Shown: one piece after another, positions 12,001 through 17,233 of the stretch
Position numbering within the stretch: position 1 is the stretch's first letter
Layout of the letters: every line of letters starts with the position of its first letter
Assembly (NCBI GenBank): GCA_046199005.1
Contig: CP176050.1
Location: 4,397,160 to 4,461,159, forward strand
Source of the DNA: Ascidiimonas sp046199005
GTDB taxonomy: Bacteria > Bacteroidota > Bacteroidia > Flavobacteriales > Flavobacteriaceae
Length of the DNA stretch: 64,000 nucleotides
Direction: 5' to 3'
Made by a program: the position numbers and the translations under genes
The notes under the pieces: model-generated
Database searches by the model: none
Seen by the model: the letters and a program-made list of their open reading frames with translations, nothing else
What the model was told of the DNA's origin: nothing

Positions 12001-13332
12001 GCATTCGTATTCTTGTTGCTCAACAAGGTGTAATATTTCCTTCTCGGTTCTTCGCTTTGTTGTAATGTTAAATTGATTGGTTTTTTGGGTGAGCTGAGCA
12101 ATTCTGGGAAGTGTTTCTTTGGTCATTGGCTTTAGATCAATAACCATATCCAAGTCTTTAATAAAGTCTTCGAAAGAAACTGTTTTTTCTTGCAGCTGGC
12201 TTCTTTCTTTTTCTGCCTGGTACATTTCAGTTTTCTTCTGATCTTCTTCGGTCACCACGAAACGATCAAAAGCCCATATATGATCGTACCATTGATCTTT
12301 ACCAAAATCTGTCTTGTACTGCAGCGTGAGTACTTCTGGAGCGTTAGCTCTTACTTCAGCACATTCCACCGGATTGTCGTCAATAAAAATAAAACTATCC
12401 AATCCTAAATTAAGAGACGTTGCCAATTCCTGCAGGTTAGAAGATTTAGGAAGCCAATTTATCCTGGAATCTACAATATCCTTGTGTTGCAATACCATAT
12501 CAGGATTTTTCTCAAAGACATCCCATACATCCTTTTCCTGATTTTTGCTGCAAAGGCAAATGATTACTCCTTTACGAATCTGTTCACGTAAAAATTGTTG
12601 AAATTGACGGAAACCATCAGATATCTTAACTCCCTTAGGTCCTAATTCTCCACAAACACCATCCCAGAGTGTGTTATCACAATCTACGGCGATTACTTTG
12701 CATGCAGGTTGGCGGATCGCATTATATCTTCTGATTATGATGGTACTTAAGAAGTGGTAATAACCATCTGAATAAGGAATATGTCCTATTTCTTCGCGAA
12801 GCGGATCTAGATACTCATGTACCTTGTATATCTCATGATAATCTTCGCTATTAATGAGCTCTATTCCTTGCAGGTTTTGTATTTCCTGAGTGAACTTTTT
12901 ATGAAGTTTTTCTATAAACTGCTGCCACTCTTTGCTTTCCTGATAACCTCCAGAAGAAGGAGTTAGTACGATAAGGGTGGGGCAGGAACTTTGTTGACTG
13001 TAGCTTTCCAGTGCTTTAAGATAATCTGTAAGTATTTGCTCTAAGCTGTTTTTATCAAAATTTATTTTCTTGTTGGTGGTATTATCTCTTTTTTCCTCCT
13101 GAATCCAGTCTTGAATTCTCATCAAGATTACATTCAATCCTTTTTCATTTTTAAGAAAGTTGCTGTTTGGATTAAGTAATTGCTGAAAGGTCTGTTGATA
13201 ATCTGTATTTACGATCTCAACAGGAAATTCTAATTTATCCCTCCAGTATTCTAATCCGGGTATTATTGAATCAAGCGTGAACGATCCGGAAAGAACGATT
13301 CTATTTGGATACGAATTCTGATTTTTTTTCAT
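1..13332 (-). CDS. Giant trans-AT polyketide synthase, FkbH loading module plus three KS modules (partial, runs off left edge)
   Basis: Starts ATG at 13332; the frame stays open for 4444 codons to base 1, so the C-terminus is missing. Domains by residue: FkbH-like HAD domain 1-520 (DCDNTLWDG, Asp217/Asp219), which in this family loads a glyceryl unit from 1,3-bisphosphoglycerate onto an ACP; ACP 620-700 (GIDSY, Ser665); KS 753-1181 (Cys918); DH-like 1366-1667; KR 1840-2022; ACP (Ser2143); KS 2240-2676 (Cys2415); DH-like 2856-3140; KR 3322-3500; ACP (Ser3630); KS 3731-4162 (Cys3902); start of DH 4353 onward. All three KS keep EAHGTGT and NIGHLE. The first two DH-like domains have Tyr (1396, 2887) where the catalytic His belongs; the third has His4393 in a DHEVADKFVLPG motif. 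KR domains keep GGxGG and the Ser/Tyr pair. There is no AT domain, so malonyl loading must be in trans. The FkbH-ACP start suggests that this protein begins the assembly line although it is transcribed last in the window. Confidence 0.95.
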   Translation of the reverse strand, partial: MKKNQNSYPNRIVLSGSFTLDSIIPGLEYWRDKLEFPVEIVNTDYQQTFQQLLNPNSNFLKNEKGLNVILMRIQDWIQEEKRDNTTNKKINFDKNSLEQILTDYLKALESYSQQSSCPTLIVLTPSSGGYQESKEWQQFIEKLHKKFTQEIQNLQGIELINSEDYHEIYKVHEYLDPLREEIGHIPYSDGYYHFLSTIIIRRYNAIRQPACKVIAVDCDNTLWDGVCGELGPKGVKISDGFRQFQQFLREQIRKGVIICLCSKNQEKDVWDVFEKNPDMVLQHKDIVDSRINWLPKSSNLQELATSLNLGLDSFIFIDDNPVECAEVRANAPEVLTLQYKTDFGKDQWYDHIWAFDRFVVTEEDQKKTEMYQAEKERSQLQEKTVSFEDFIKDLDMVIDLKPMTKETLPRIAQLTQKTNQFNITTKRRTEKEILHLVEQQEYECISVHVTDRFGDYGLVGVMIYRFVNKTLEVDTFLLSCRVLGRGVEHRMLRYLGEKADAKMTKSVVIPYLRTAKNEPAFQFLMQSKGKVKEGIKKDNKTFEFTLEALQKSQFQPQTKTNTKQTKAPAATKQKNAETSLKSKRSWEEKLIAIAKDSLTNEILAATISKNTSSGVIANALMWDHRDINSEEDLEKRISGLFANALSIDAEEIAVDEELEQYGIDSYSIVNIMVNLIRSFPDLPSTFLFEHRSIQSITTYLWEMYYAENEMNTKSEKKQVSQTQNKSEDGTQNNPLTKGISNRLLSKGKESYDIAIIGINGKYPDSPDVSALWEHLSNGDDCIVEVPQDRWDVDRFYDPEEKKDKSYNKSGGFLEDIDKFDPGFFNISPLEAEMMDPQQRLFLESVWGTIEDAGYTRKVLDKNTGVYVGVIANDYNLYETQAALKGNSQYRMAEYYQIPNRVSYVLDLHGPSIAVDTACSSSGTALHLACESIKRGECSTAIVGGVNLILHPSRLVQYSQMQMLTHDTKCKPFSQDADGTLFGEGIGSMLIKPLQQAEEDGDRIYAVIKSTAVNSGGKTNGFTVPSPQAQAELIKSALDKAAIDPRTVSYVEAHGTGTKLGDPIELRGLSLAFDHGKTKNAERQYCSIGSIKSNIGHLESCAAMAGITKIILQMQHQCLAPSLHAEELNEQINFEQTPFRVVKEKTAWKRPVITKADGSQREYPRRAAISSFGAGGSNAHIIIEEYIGTPKVAGQDSSIDEPAIILLSAQNKDRLKEQVVNLQNYLERSEDLNLHDIAYTLQIGREAMNERLAIVAKDIEELKSQLIAYQKERSTSIFVGNIKKDKLDFLLEGSAGEFYMEKVLQDRKPKRLAQLWVKGVDIDWKMLYCETALPNKISLPTYPFAKERYWIHIPSEDESSIEQAKKIHPLLHNNTSTLDAQRFSSTFNGEEFFLKDYIVQGENTFSGTLYLEMALQAAKRSKTAFLKDDQTLEFKNIVWSRPLKMNNDSYELTIELFEDDHGSISYEITSSEIDAKDNIVITNQGKIFQNPVKAENVSINFKTLQADLQDKLLSAEEIKKNFEAAGIKYGPSFQAIEKLYLGDNSLLAQLTLPSSIWETKDTFIVHPIFLEPVIQASGMLQQHVQDTNISLKPFAPLKIDSLEVLRSGSEKMWASVLFSETSNSLSGKLDIDLFDESEELCVRIKGLVIKNIEETDTPLPGKVETLLFEPKWAEKLTNPSEASSEKIQKTVFFFDLNQIEDLKKAKPAGDKYYYFKSDRSSLEDRYKDYALRLFKEVQQILNNKPKEKTLLQIVISATGGDQVLAGLASLLKTTALENPKFFGQVIVVDNEVKASDIYSRIKEDANHLSDKHIWYDGKKRLVESLQQITDHGQGKAFSWKDEGVYLITGGAGGVGLIFAQEIVNKTKKAKLVLTGRSNLRASQTSQINELEQAGASISYRKVDVCDKKAVTQLIKDIKEEFGALNGIIHGAGIIQDNFIIRKTQEEFDLVLAPKVQGTINLDEASKEVDLDLFVLFSSISAPLGSAGQVDYATANAFMDAYASYRQTLNEKSERSGNTVSINWPFWKEGGMKTDDITQQLIEESMGTVAMKTASGIKAFYNALALGAPQVMVMEGYPSPIKEFVYGTKIEIRSEETKPAKSTVDSEVLYDKTLLQLKTLFGDMIRLSAAKIDAEEPLESYGIDSILITQLNQKLEQIFGEISKTLFFEYQTLGELTTYFVAEYPNICAEWAGLQETPEISVSTQKIDRHDATQAFPELISIKSSIPNAKREVYVSEDRTQEPIAIIGVTGRYPKAQNLEKYWENLKEGKDCITVVPEDRWSLEDFYVSDKETAIARGKSYGKWGGFLEGFSEFDPLFFNISPREALNMDPQERLFLQSCWHLLEDAGYTRERIASKYNGNIGVFAGITKAAFDLFGPEIRKQDEQMFPHTSFCSVANRVSYIFNFNGPSMPVDTQCSSSLTAIHEACEHLRRNECDMAIAGGVNLYLHPTDYKYLSSLQMLSTDGLCKSFGAGGNGFVPGEGVGVVLLKPLSKAIEDQDEIRAVIKGTSVNHGGKTNGYTVPNPKAQGALVRSALDRAGVDARSVSFIEAHGTGTALGDPIEITGLRQAFEQDTKDTEFCAIGSSKSNIGHLEAAAGIAGVTKILLQMKHQTLVPTLHAEELNPNIDFKKTPFVVQQKIAAWKRPVVKYDNGEEKEYPRIAGISSFGAGGSNAHIVIEEYIAPERPKNENSGPAIVVLSAKNKQRLEEQVINLHRYLERNQELKLHDVAYTLQVGRESMEERLAFIAEDLTELKSKLASYHEGKDEGLFTGNIKKDKLDFLLEGSAGKSYIETVLREKEPRSLAQLWIKGVDVDWTLLYEEASLPQRISLPLYPFAKENYWIEVNFNTRDTVSESQKLHPLVHRNTSTLERQRFSSTFSGEEFFLENYRFKDETIFAGSLYLEMALTAIAKSSDNEEKTSLSIELEDVVWGRPEALQNFPKDLHLDVFTTGSSKIAYEVYSVDSEEVLIYNQGKANISTDADTSFLYLEELQEKLTKEVLTGEECYDRFKSTGIEYGTSFHVIERVHIGTNQALASVKLTSLHSNDIEFIVNPALLEAAIQSCMVLQWKSLDNNDAVASFPSKIDKLTVTGTCTSTMWVSVTLAGTDVTQKFDIELCDESGKVCVKIDGLSILGLEASQEQRSEKKRTLLYKPSWKEKNTDLENGEAEKMNTNIFICGVKQLHHLESSKLNTNAIHFLESESATLEGQYSDYALGLLAGIQQTLNNKTRQNTLFQIIIPAEGDERIFAGLSGLLKTMELENPKLSGQIIAIETKTTQADLERILKKNRQHPGNAYVRYENDKRLVRAFEEISKTHEVNDLPWKENGVYLITGGTGGLGKIFAREIASRNQVVTLILTGRSELNASKTAQIKELENLGAKIIYKSIDVSDLTALQELVQEIQNDLGKLNGILHSAGILRDNYIIKKTGEEFKQVLTPKVKGLINLDEATKSLDLDFFVLFSSIAGSMGNVGQGDYATANAFMDAFAMYRNELFKQQKRHGKTLAIDWPLWNDGGMHVDSATLEMIESNTGMLPMETTSGINAFYQGLASGESQVVVAEGHPNMIKQYMRGIRVEKKISEQKSQPQPQQDQINTEVLYEKTVHQLKLLFGEMIKLSPNRVDAEEPLESYGIDSIMITHLNQKLERIFSQISKTLFFEYQTLNELAGYFVNDYPAECAAWTGLNKETITIRKPINSKTIDQGKFSELVSLRSEKGKTRISTANTIQYDKEDPIAIIGVSGRYPKANDLEQYWENLKSGKDCIGIVPEDRWSLDGFFHPDKEEAVAEGMSYSKWGGFLEGFSEFDPLFFNISPREALSMDPQERVFLQSCWHLLENAGYTRERIAMQHKGNVGVFAGITKTGFDLYGPDLWRKGEHMYPHTSFSSVANRVSYILNLNGPSMPIDTMCSSSLTAIHEACEHLYQNECEMAIAGGVNLYLHPSGFVHLCAQQMLSTDGRCKSFGKGGNGYVPGEGVGVVLLKRLSKAIEDNDHIRAVIRSTSVNHGGKTNGYTVPNPKAQGALVRSALDKAGIDARKVSYIEAHGTGTALGDPIEITGLRQAFEEDTQETQFCALGSAKSNIGHLEAAAGIAGVTKILLQMKHQTLAPSLHAKELNPNIDFTKTPFVLQQEAGIWKRPVIENSRGEKKEYPRIAGISSFGAGGSNAHIILEEYVPDNKKGYNAPEKDVVIPLSARTKSQLREQALNLLDFIERHEEEKSGLQSQELDLHAIAYTLQIGREAMDERLGFIVQSISELKEKLSQYVDNRNDIDGLYEGNKNHSDKTLNFFNKETEFQQTIESWISNKKFTNLLLLWVNGMQLDWNKFYEKEKPVILDLPTYPFARDTYWIAEENYQINTSDNGIPAQETLTIHPLLHRNTSNLSKQSFSSVFSGKEFFLKDHEVADKFVLPGVAYLEIARAAIQESLPVKLDDHKIEIQNIFWLRPLVVDQKS

Positions 13333-13879
13333 TGCTTGGTTATTTTATTTTAAGGCGTATTGCATTTAATTGTAAATGCGAACATGATGATCGAGAACTC
13401 GATGCTTTGCGACTAACATTGTTCAGAACTAGTGTTCTGACCTTTTTTTGTATTTGAAAAGAATTGAATATATAGGACGCTTCTTTGAATAGAGCGATCC
13501 TGTTGTCGTGATCTTGTTTACCAGATTAATCAAGAACTTATTAAGAACAAGTATTCTTGGGTGATAACCACTCTTTCATAGGATACCTTGGTAAAATCTA
13601 CCTCAACGGCCTCAATCTTGAGAAAAGACATGGACTTAATATCAAAAGTAGCTCCAGCTACTAAGAAAAGTTATCGTAAAAATCAAAGTAACTTTAAGCG
13701 AAAACAGCAAGAATAGAGTTAAAAGTTAATCTGTATTAAGATAGTTTAAGTGAGGTGTATTTGTTGAACTGTCAAAGCTCAATATTTATACTATTAAGAG
13801 GATATATTGACTAAAGCGTATAATTCGAACTTTGACAGGTAGTTTCAACAAATTTTAATTAATATCAGAAATTGAATAC
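13333..13879 (-). promoter_or_regulatory. Hairpin-rich leader region upstream of the giant PKS
   Basis: This 547-bp gap has no credible gene. It carries several short perfect inverted repeats: ATCGAG-aa-CTCGAT (13390-13403), TCAGAAC-TAGT-GTTCTGA (13423-13440), CAAGAA/TTCTTG (13531-13559) and AGTAGCT-cc-AGCTACT (13647-13662), plus the longer repeat listed separately. On the minus strand TACTTTTG (13650-13643) fits a Bacteroidota -7 box, but I see no -33 box 19-20 nt upstream. Whether it holds its own promoter or only an attenuator-like leader cannot be decided here. Confidence 0.5.
13761..13852. repeat. Long-spaced inverted repeat
   Basis: The left arm 13761-13777 (TTGTTGAACTGTCAAAG) is matched in inverse by CTTTGAC (13830-13836) and TTCAACAA (13844-13851), with a 7-nt interruption in the right arm and about 52 nt between the arms. 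No T-tract follows on either strand, so it is not an ordinary terminator. It lies just after the START-protein stop codon. It could be an operator, an RNA hairpin or a relic. Confidence 0.55.
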
Positions 13880-14632
13880 TTATCTGGCACTAAGTTGTGA
13901 ACCATTTACCTCCTCTATAAATGGAAATGTGGCGTTTTTGTATTTTTCTTTTTCTAAAAATTTCGGGAGTTCATCTCTCATAAAAGTAAAGTTGGCATCC
14001 GTACCCGCCATATTCATAAGAAACTTCGGGAAAAAACCTCCCAGAGATATATCTTGAGTTAATTCGCATTCAGCCATACCATTTTCCAAAGGTGTAAATT
14101 TCCAGACGTTGTGCATACGTTCTACCCTGACCGTACCTTCGGTTCGTTCAGTTGCATTTGGAACAGCCACTACATCAATAGTTACCACTTTGTTCTCATC
14201 TTGTGTCACCGATGTATTTATAAGAAGTTCTCTCGGAGCAAACGGAGTTGGAAATTCAAGTGTCCACAAAGAAATATCATACTGTCTGATACTGTCAAAA
14301 GGCTCGATAATTTTACAGCCTACACAATTCTCAAACCACTCTTTACAAGTCTGAAGATTATGATCTAATAAATGAGGTGCTGCTAGCTGACTAAGAGTGT
14401 ATTTACCTCTTATGATACTTTTATATTTGACGACATCATCTCCCGGAGCTTTTAAGGAGTAGACCTTTACCCCATCCTGATCCAGTTCTAATTCCCATTC
14501 GCTGGACCCAGAATTTTTCCAATACCAGTTATAGACGATAAGAATTCCAACTAAAGTGCCTAATCCAACAAGTAGGTACTTAAAGATTTTCTTTCTTTTT
14601 TTGGGTTTTACAGGTTCATTCTCATTTTTCAT
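13880..14632 (-). CDS. Membrane-anchored START/SRPBCC-domain lipid-binding protein
   Basis: 250 residues. A basic N-terminus is followed by one hydrophobic segment (about residues 18-38), which would leave the rest on the periplasmic side. The remainder (about 48-230) reads as a START domain: an alpha/beta run with a PFAPRELL segment near the middle and the closing helix typical of this fold. START proteins hold hydrophobic ligands in a deep cavity. The gene lies between the GMC oxidoreductase and the giant PKS in the same direction. A role in holding or delivering a hydrophobic polyketide intermediate or lipid is inferred from the position only. Confidence 0.75.
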   Translation of the reverse strand: MKNENEPVKPKKRKKIFKYLLVGLGTLVGILIVYNWYWKNSGSSEWELELDQDGVKVYSLKAPGDDVVKYKSIIRGKYTLSQLAAPHLLDHNLQTCKEWFENCVGCKIIEPFDSIRQYDISLWTLEFPTPFAPRELLINTSVTQDENKVVTIDVVAVPNATERTEGTVRVERMHNVWKFTPLENGMAECELTQDISLGGFFPKFLMNMAGTDANFTFMRDELPKFLEKEKYKNATFPFIEEVNGSQLSAR

Positions 14633-14783
14633 TATTTACAAATTTAGTTTAACGATTAATTGATTTTAAAGTAAAGAACACGAGCGAGTGCGTCCTTTTT
14701 ATACTCTTGTAAGTAGCAGGCTCTTAACAGATTGTTAGCTGCGAAATAGTCCGGACAGACTTTTTTAATGTTTTATATTGATT

Positions 14784-16058
14784 TTAATTCAATGAAGACA
14801 GATGTTTTGCGAGATATTTTCCAAGACAAACCAATGTAAGAGTAGGTGGTTTTCTAAATGTATGTGGTAAAATAGATCGATCACACACAAATAAGTTTTC
14901 AAACTGTGTTTGTAAATTACTATCTACATGTTCGTTTATTTGTAGCAATCCTCCGGTACTGGTTACATTTACTGGGCTCTTAACAATATCTCTGGCTCCT
15001 GCATTCTTAAGAATTCTTATGGCTTCTTTTTCCCCTTTTTCTAGTTTTTCGAAAACTTCTTTGGATAATTCTTTATGATATTCTCCGTTCTCCTTTACCT
15101 CTCCCCCCATAGGCTCATGAACTTTTACACCAATACCTATACTATTGGAATAAGAAAACAGGTGTTTTGGTTTGAATAAAGACAGCATTAGAAGTCGGTA
15201 GAAAATGCCCGGAACATTTGCATCTCCCAAAGAGATATCATCTTCAATATAGGTTTCCATGGCTCCAATAAAATTCCCCTTGGATTTAAGCCCTGGAATC
15301 AAGCCGAAAAGTACTTGATTGGGGTCAAAATAAAAACCCTTGTTTCCTACATTATTGACGCCATTGTCTTTAAGAATTTTGGGTGTAGCAAGCACTCCTG
15401 CCGATAAAATTATTTTGTCTCCAAAGACTTGATCAGCTGGTTTTGATGATTTTTTTGAACTTTTATACTCAACACCGATTGCCTTGTTATTATCAAAAAG
15501 AATTCTCGTAACATCGGCTTTATATCTCACTTCTGCTCCATCCTTTATGGCATCTTCCAAATAACTTTTTGCTTTCCATTTAGCTTCGTAAGAATACCCG
15601 GATTTACACTTTGATTGGTCTACCAACATAGGTTGTTTTTCCCAGTCATGACCTAATTCTTTAGCACTGTCTCTTAGCCGAAGGGTTTGCGGTCCAAACA
15701 GTTCATCCGGCAAATAATCGAGTGGGAGTTCTTTGCTGGCTTCTTCGTAAACATCTTCAAGGTCAATCCCCAGTGATTTAAAAGTATCGAATGGAGGCGT
15801 TGCCGCTACCGCAAAATAGACCGCACTTGTACCTCCCGCAGTTATCGCACGCATATCTTTCATATTGGGTGCAACTGAAACTTCATTTAAAATGGGCGCC
15901 ATGCCAAGAAGCGTTTCACTAAGGCGTTTGTTACTTCCTTTTTCCAGTACTAACACTTTCTTATGCTGTTTACATAATTCACGCGCTATGGTGGCTCCAC
16001 AGGTTCCCGATCCTACGATTATGACATCGTAATGGTTTTTTTTATTCAATTTATTCAT
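14784..16058 (-). CDS. GMC-family FAD-dependent oxidoreductase
   Basis: 424 residues. The N-terminus carries an ADP-binding fold with GSGTCGATIARE (residues about 16-27), followed by TAGGTSAVYF, the GMC flavin-contact region. The C-terminus (VCDRSILP, then PPTLTLV) matches the GMC signature that closes the FAD site. The protein is shorter than typical GMC oxidases (500 residues or more), mainly in the substrate domain. GMC enzymes oxidise alcohols to aldehydes or ketones, or act on sterol-like substrates. Inside a PKS operon it probably oxidises a hydroxyl of the product; the substrate cannot be read from the sequence. It is separated from the preceding gene by a gap with several hairpins. 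Confidence 0.85.
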   Translation of the reverse strand: MNKLNKKNHYDVIIVGSGTCGATIARELCKQHKKVLVLEKGSNKRLSETLLGMAPILNEVSVAPNMKDMRAITAGGTSAVYFAVAATPPFDTFKSLGIDLEDVYEEASKELPLDYLPDELFGPQTLRLRDSAKELGHDWEKQPMLVDQSKCKSGYSYEAKWKAKSYLEDAIKDGAEVRYKADVTRILFDNNKAIGVEYKSSKKSSKPADQVFGDKIILSAGVLATPKILKDNGVNNVGNKGFYFDPNQVLFGLIPGLKSKGNFIGAMETYIEDDISLGDANVPGIFYRLLMLSLFKPKHLFSYSNSIGIGVKVHEPMGGEVKENGEYHKELSKEVFEKLEKGEKEAIRILKNAGARDIVKSPVNVTSTGGLLQINEHVDSNLQTQFENLFVCDRSILPHTFRKPPTLTLVCLGKYLAKHLSSLN

Positions 16059-16333
16059 GATTTATAAAGCGTAACAAAAGTGTTGTTCTAATAATTCAGA
16101 TAGCACGTACGACGTGAAGTGATTTTATGCAGAAGCGAGATTTCGCTTTGAGCATCAAAGCATATAACTGCCAGAAGTGACAGAGACAGGAATGGGTCTC
16201 TTTTAATCTTTGATATAGCAGCTAATTGCTAAGGCAATGCAGAATGCCTTAAAGTGAAACGTACTGTAGTAATTATTAAGTAAAAATATTCAGTGTAGAA
16301 TTGCCGGGCGATTGACACCCGGCAATTTTGGCT
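16059..16333 (-). promoter_or_regulatory. Intercistronic region with stacked hairpins
   Basis: This 275-bp gap between the LolA-like gene and the GMC gene holds at least five short perfect inverted repeats: CACGT-acg-ACGTG (16104-16116), AAGCGA/TCGCTT (16133-16148), GAGAC/GTCTC (16183-16200), AAGGCA/TGCCTT (16231-16250) and the strong 10-bp hairpin at 16299-16327. No gene and no clear promoter box is seen. The layout suggests RNA-level control inside the operon. Confidence 0.5.
16299..16327 (-). terminator. Strong hairpin just after the LolA-like gene (terminator or operon attenuator)
   Basis: Perfect 10-bp stem AATTGCCGGG/CCCGGCAATT with a 9-nt loop, starting 7 nt after the stop codon of the LolA-like gene. 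The minus-strand sequence after it is T-rich (ATATTTTTAC), but there is no uninterrupted U-tract directly behind the stem. It could pause or partly terminate transcription before the GMC and giant PKS genes. Confidence 0.55.
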
Positions 16334-17233
16334 TTATTCGACGTCTTTTAATTTTGTTCTGTATTCATCCATCTTCTTTTCGCGATAGGCGAAGTCGGTC
16401 ATCGCTCTTTGGGTAAAAAACTCATCTTCCAGATCGATATTGAAAATAATAGACAATACATCGTAATTCGTGATTCTTCTTGATGAAAGATTGATCATTG
16501 CAGATTTAGTAACAATCCATATTCCATCTATTCTATCTACTTTTTTAGCGATCAATTGCTTAAACAGCGTTCCTTGTTTGTTGTAAAGCTCGTCTTTCAG
16601 AATAATAAATCTTTCCTTGTCAATATATGATACTACCTTGCTGTAAAACGTTTTTTTAGATCTTGCTTCGGTAGGTACCGATTCTATTTTCCAAACAGGA
16701 CGATTGTTAAAAGTATCTTCCCCAAGAATTTTATAGGTATAATCCTTTATTTTTCTTTGAGAAACGTCTTCTATAGAGAATTCGGTACCAAACACACTTC
16801 CGGTTTCTCCTCCATCATTACTTGAGGCTACACGCTTTACTTTTCCCAGTGCAGGTAAATAGAGCCAAAAGTCATTATCATCTTCACCAGCCTTTTTTTT
16901 CACCAACATATTGGTGCCTTTGTCAGCAATTGGAGAGATCACCATATCAAGTGAATTAGCATCCTTTTTTCGAGGTCCAACAACTTTATCTTTATGTATA
17001 TTTTCAACGATCGTTACTCTTGGTTTATTCTTACACCTGAGCCTGCCTCCAGCTATTTCGTAGCGGCATGAGGTAAATTGAAATTTTCGAATTGAGGAAT
17101 TATACGTAAAATTTTCTACGCTATCTACCTTAATCATGATCTCTTTAGCATCTTGTGCGTTGGTCTTACTAGATGAAACGAACAGACCAAAAACGATCAG
17201 GAATTTACATACATTTTTAATGAACAACTTCAT
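16334..17233 (-). CDS. LolA-like outer-membrane lipoprotein-sorting family protein
   Basis: 299 residues with a Sec signal peptide (about residues 1-26, ending SKTNAQ). The mature part is rich in beta strands and matches the family annotated as outer-membrane lipoprotein-sorting proteins (LolA/VioE-like fold), with WLYLPALGKVKRV and VFGTEFSIEDV segments typical of the type found beside RND transporters. Such proteins are thought to carry lipids or lipoproteins through the periplasm. The start codon overlaps the end of the RND gene by 17 bp, which points to translational coupling. A role as periplasmic shuttle for the cluster product is inferred. Confidence 0.85.
   Translation of the reverse strand: MKLFIKNVCKFLIVFGLFVSSSKTNAQDAKEIMIKVDSVENFTYNSSIRKFQFTSCRYEIAGGRLRCKNKPRVTIVENIHKDKVVGPRKKDANSLDMVISPIADKGTNMLVKKKAGEDDNDFWLYLPALGKVKRVASSNDGGETGSVFGTEFSIEDVSQRKIKDYTYKILGEDTFNNRPVWKIESVPTEARSKKTFYSKVVSYIDKERFIILKDELYNKQGTLFKQLIAKKVDRIDGIWIVTKSAMINLSSRRITNYDVLSIIFNIDLEDEFFTQRAMTDFAYREKKMDEYRTKLKDVE

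Noticed and set aside
13761..13852. Inverted repeat read as a Rho-independent terminator
   Set aside because: The arms are about 52 nt apart, the right arm is interrupted, and no T-tract follows on either strand.
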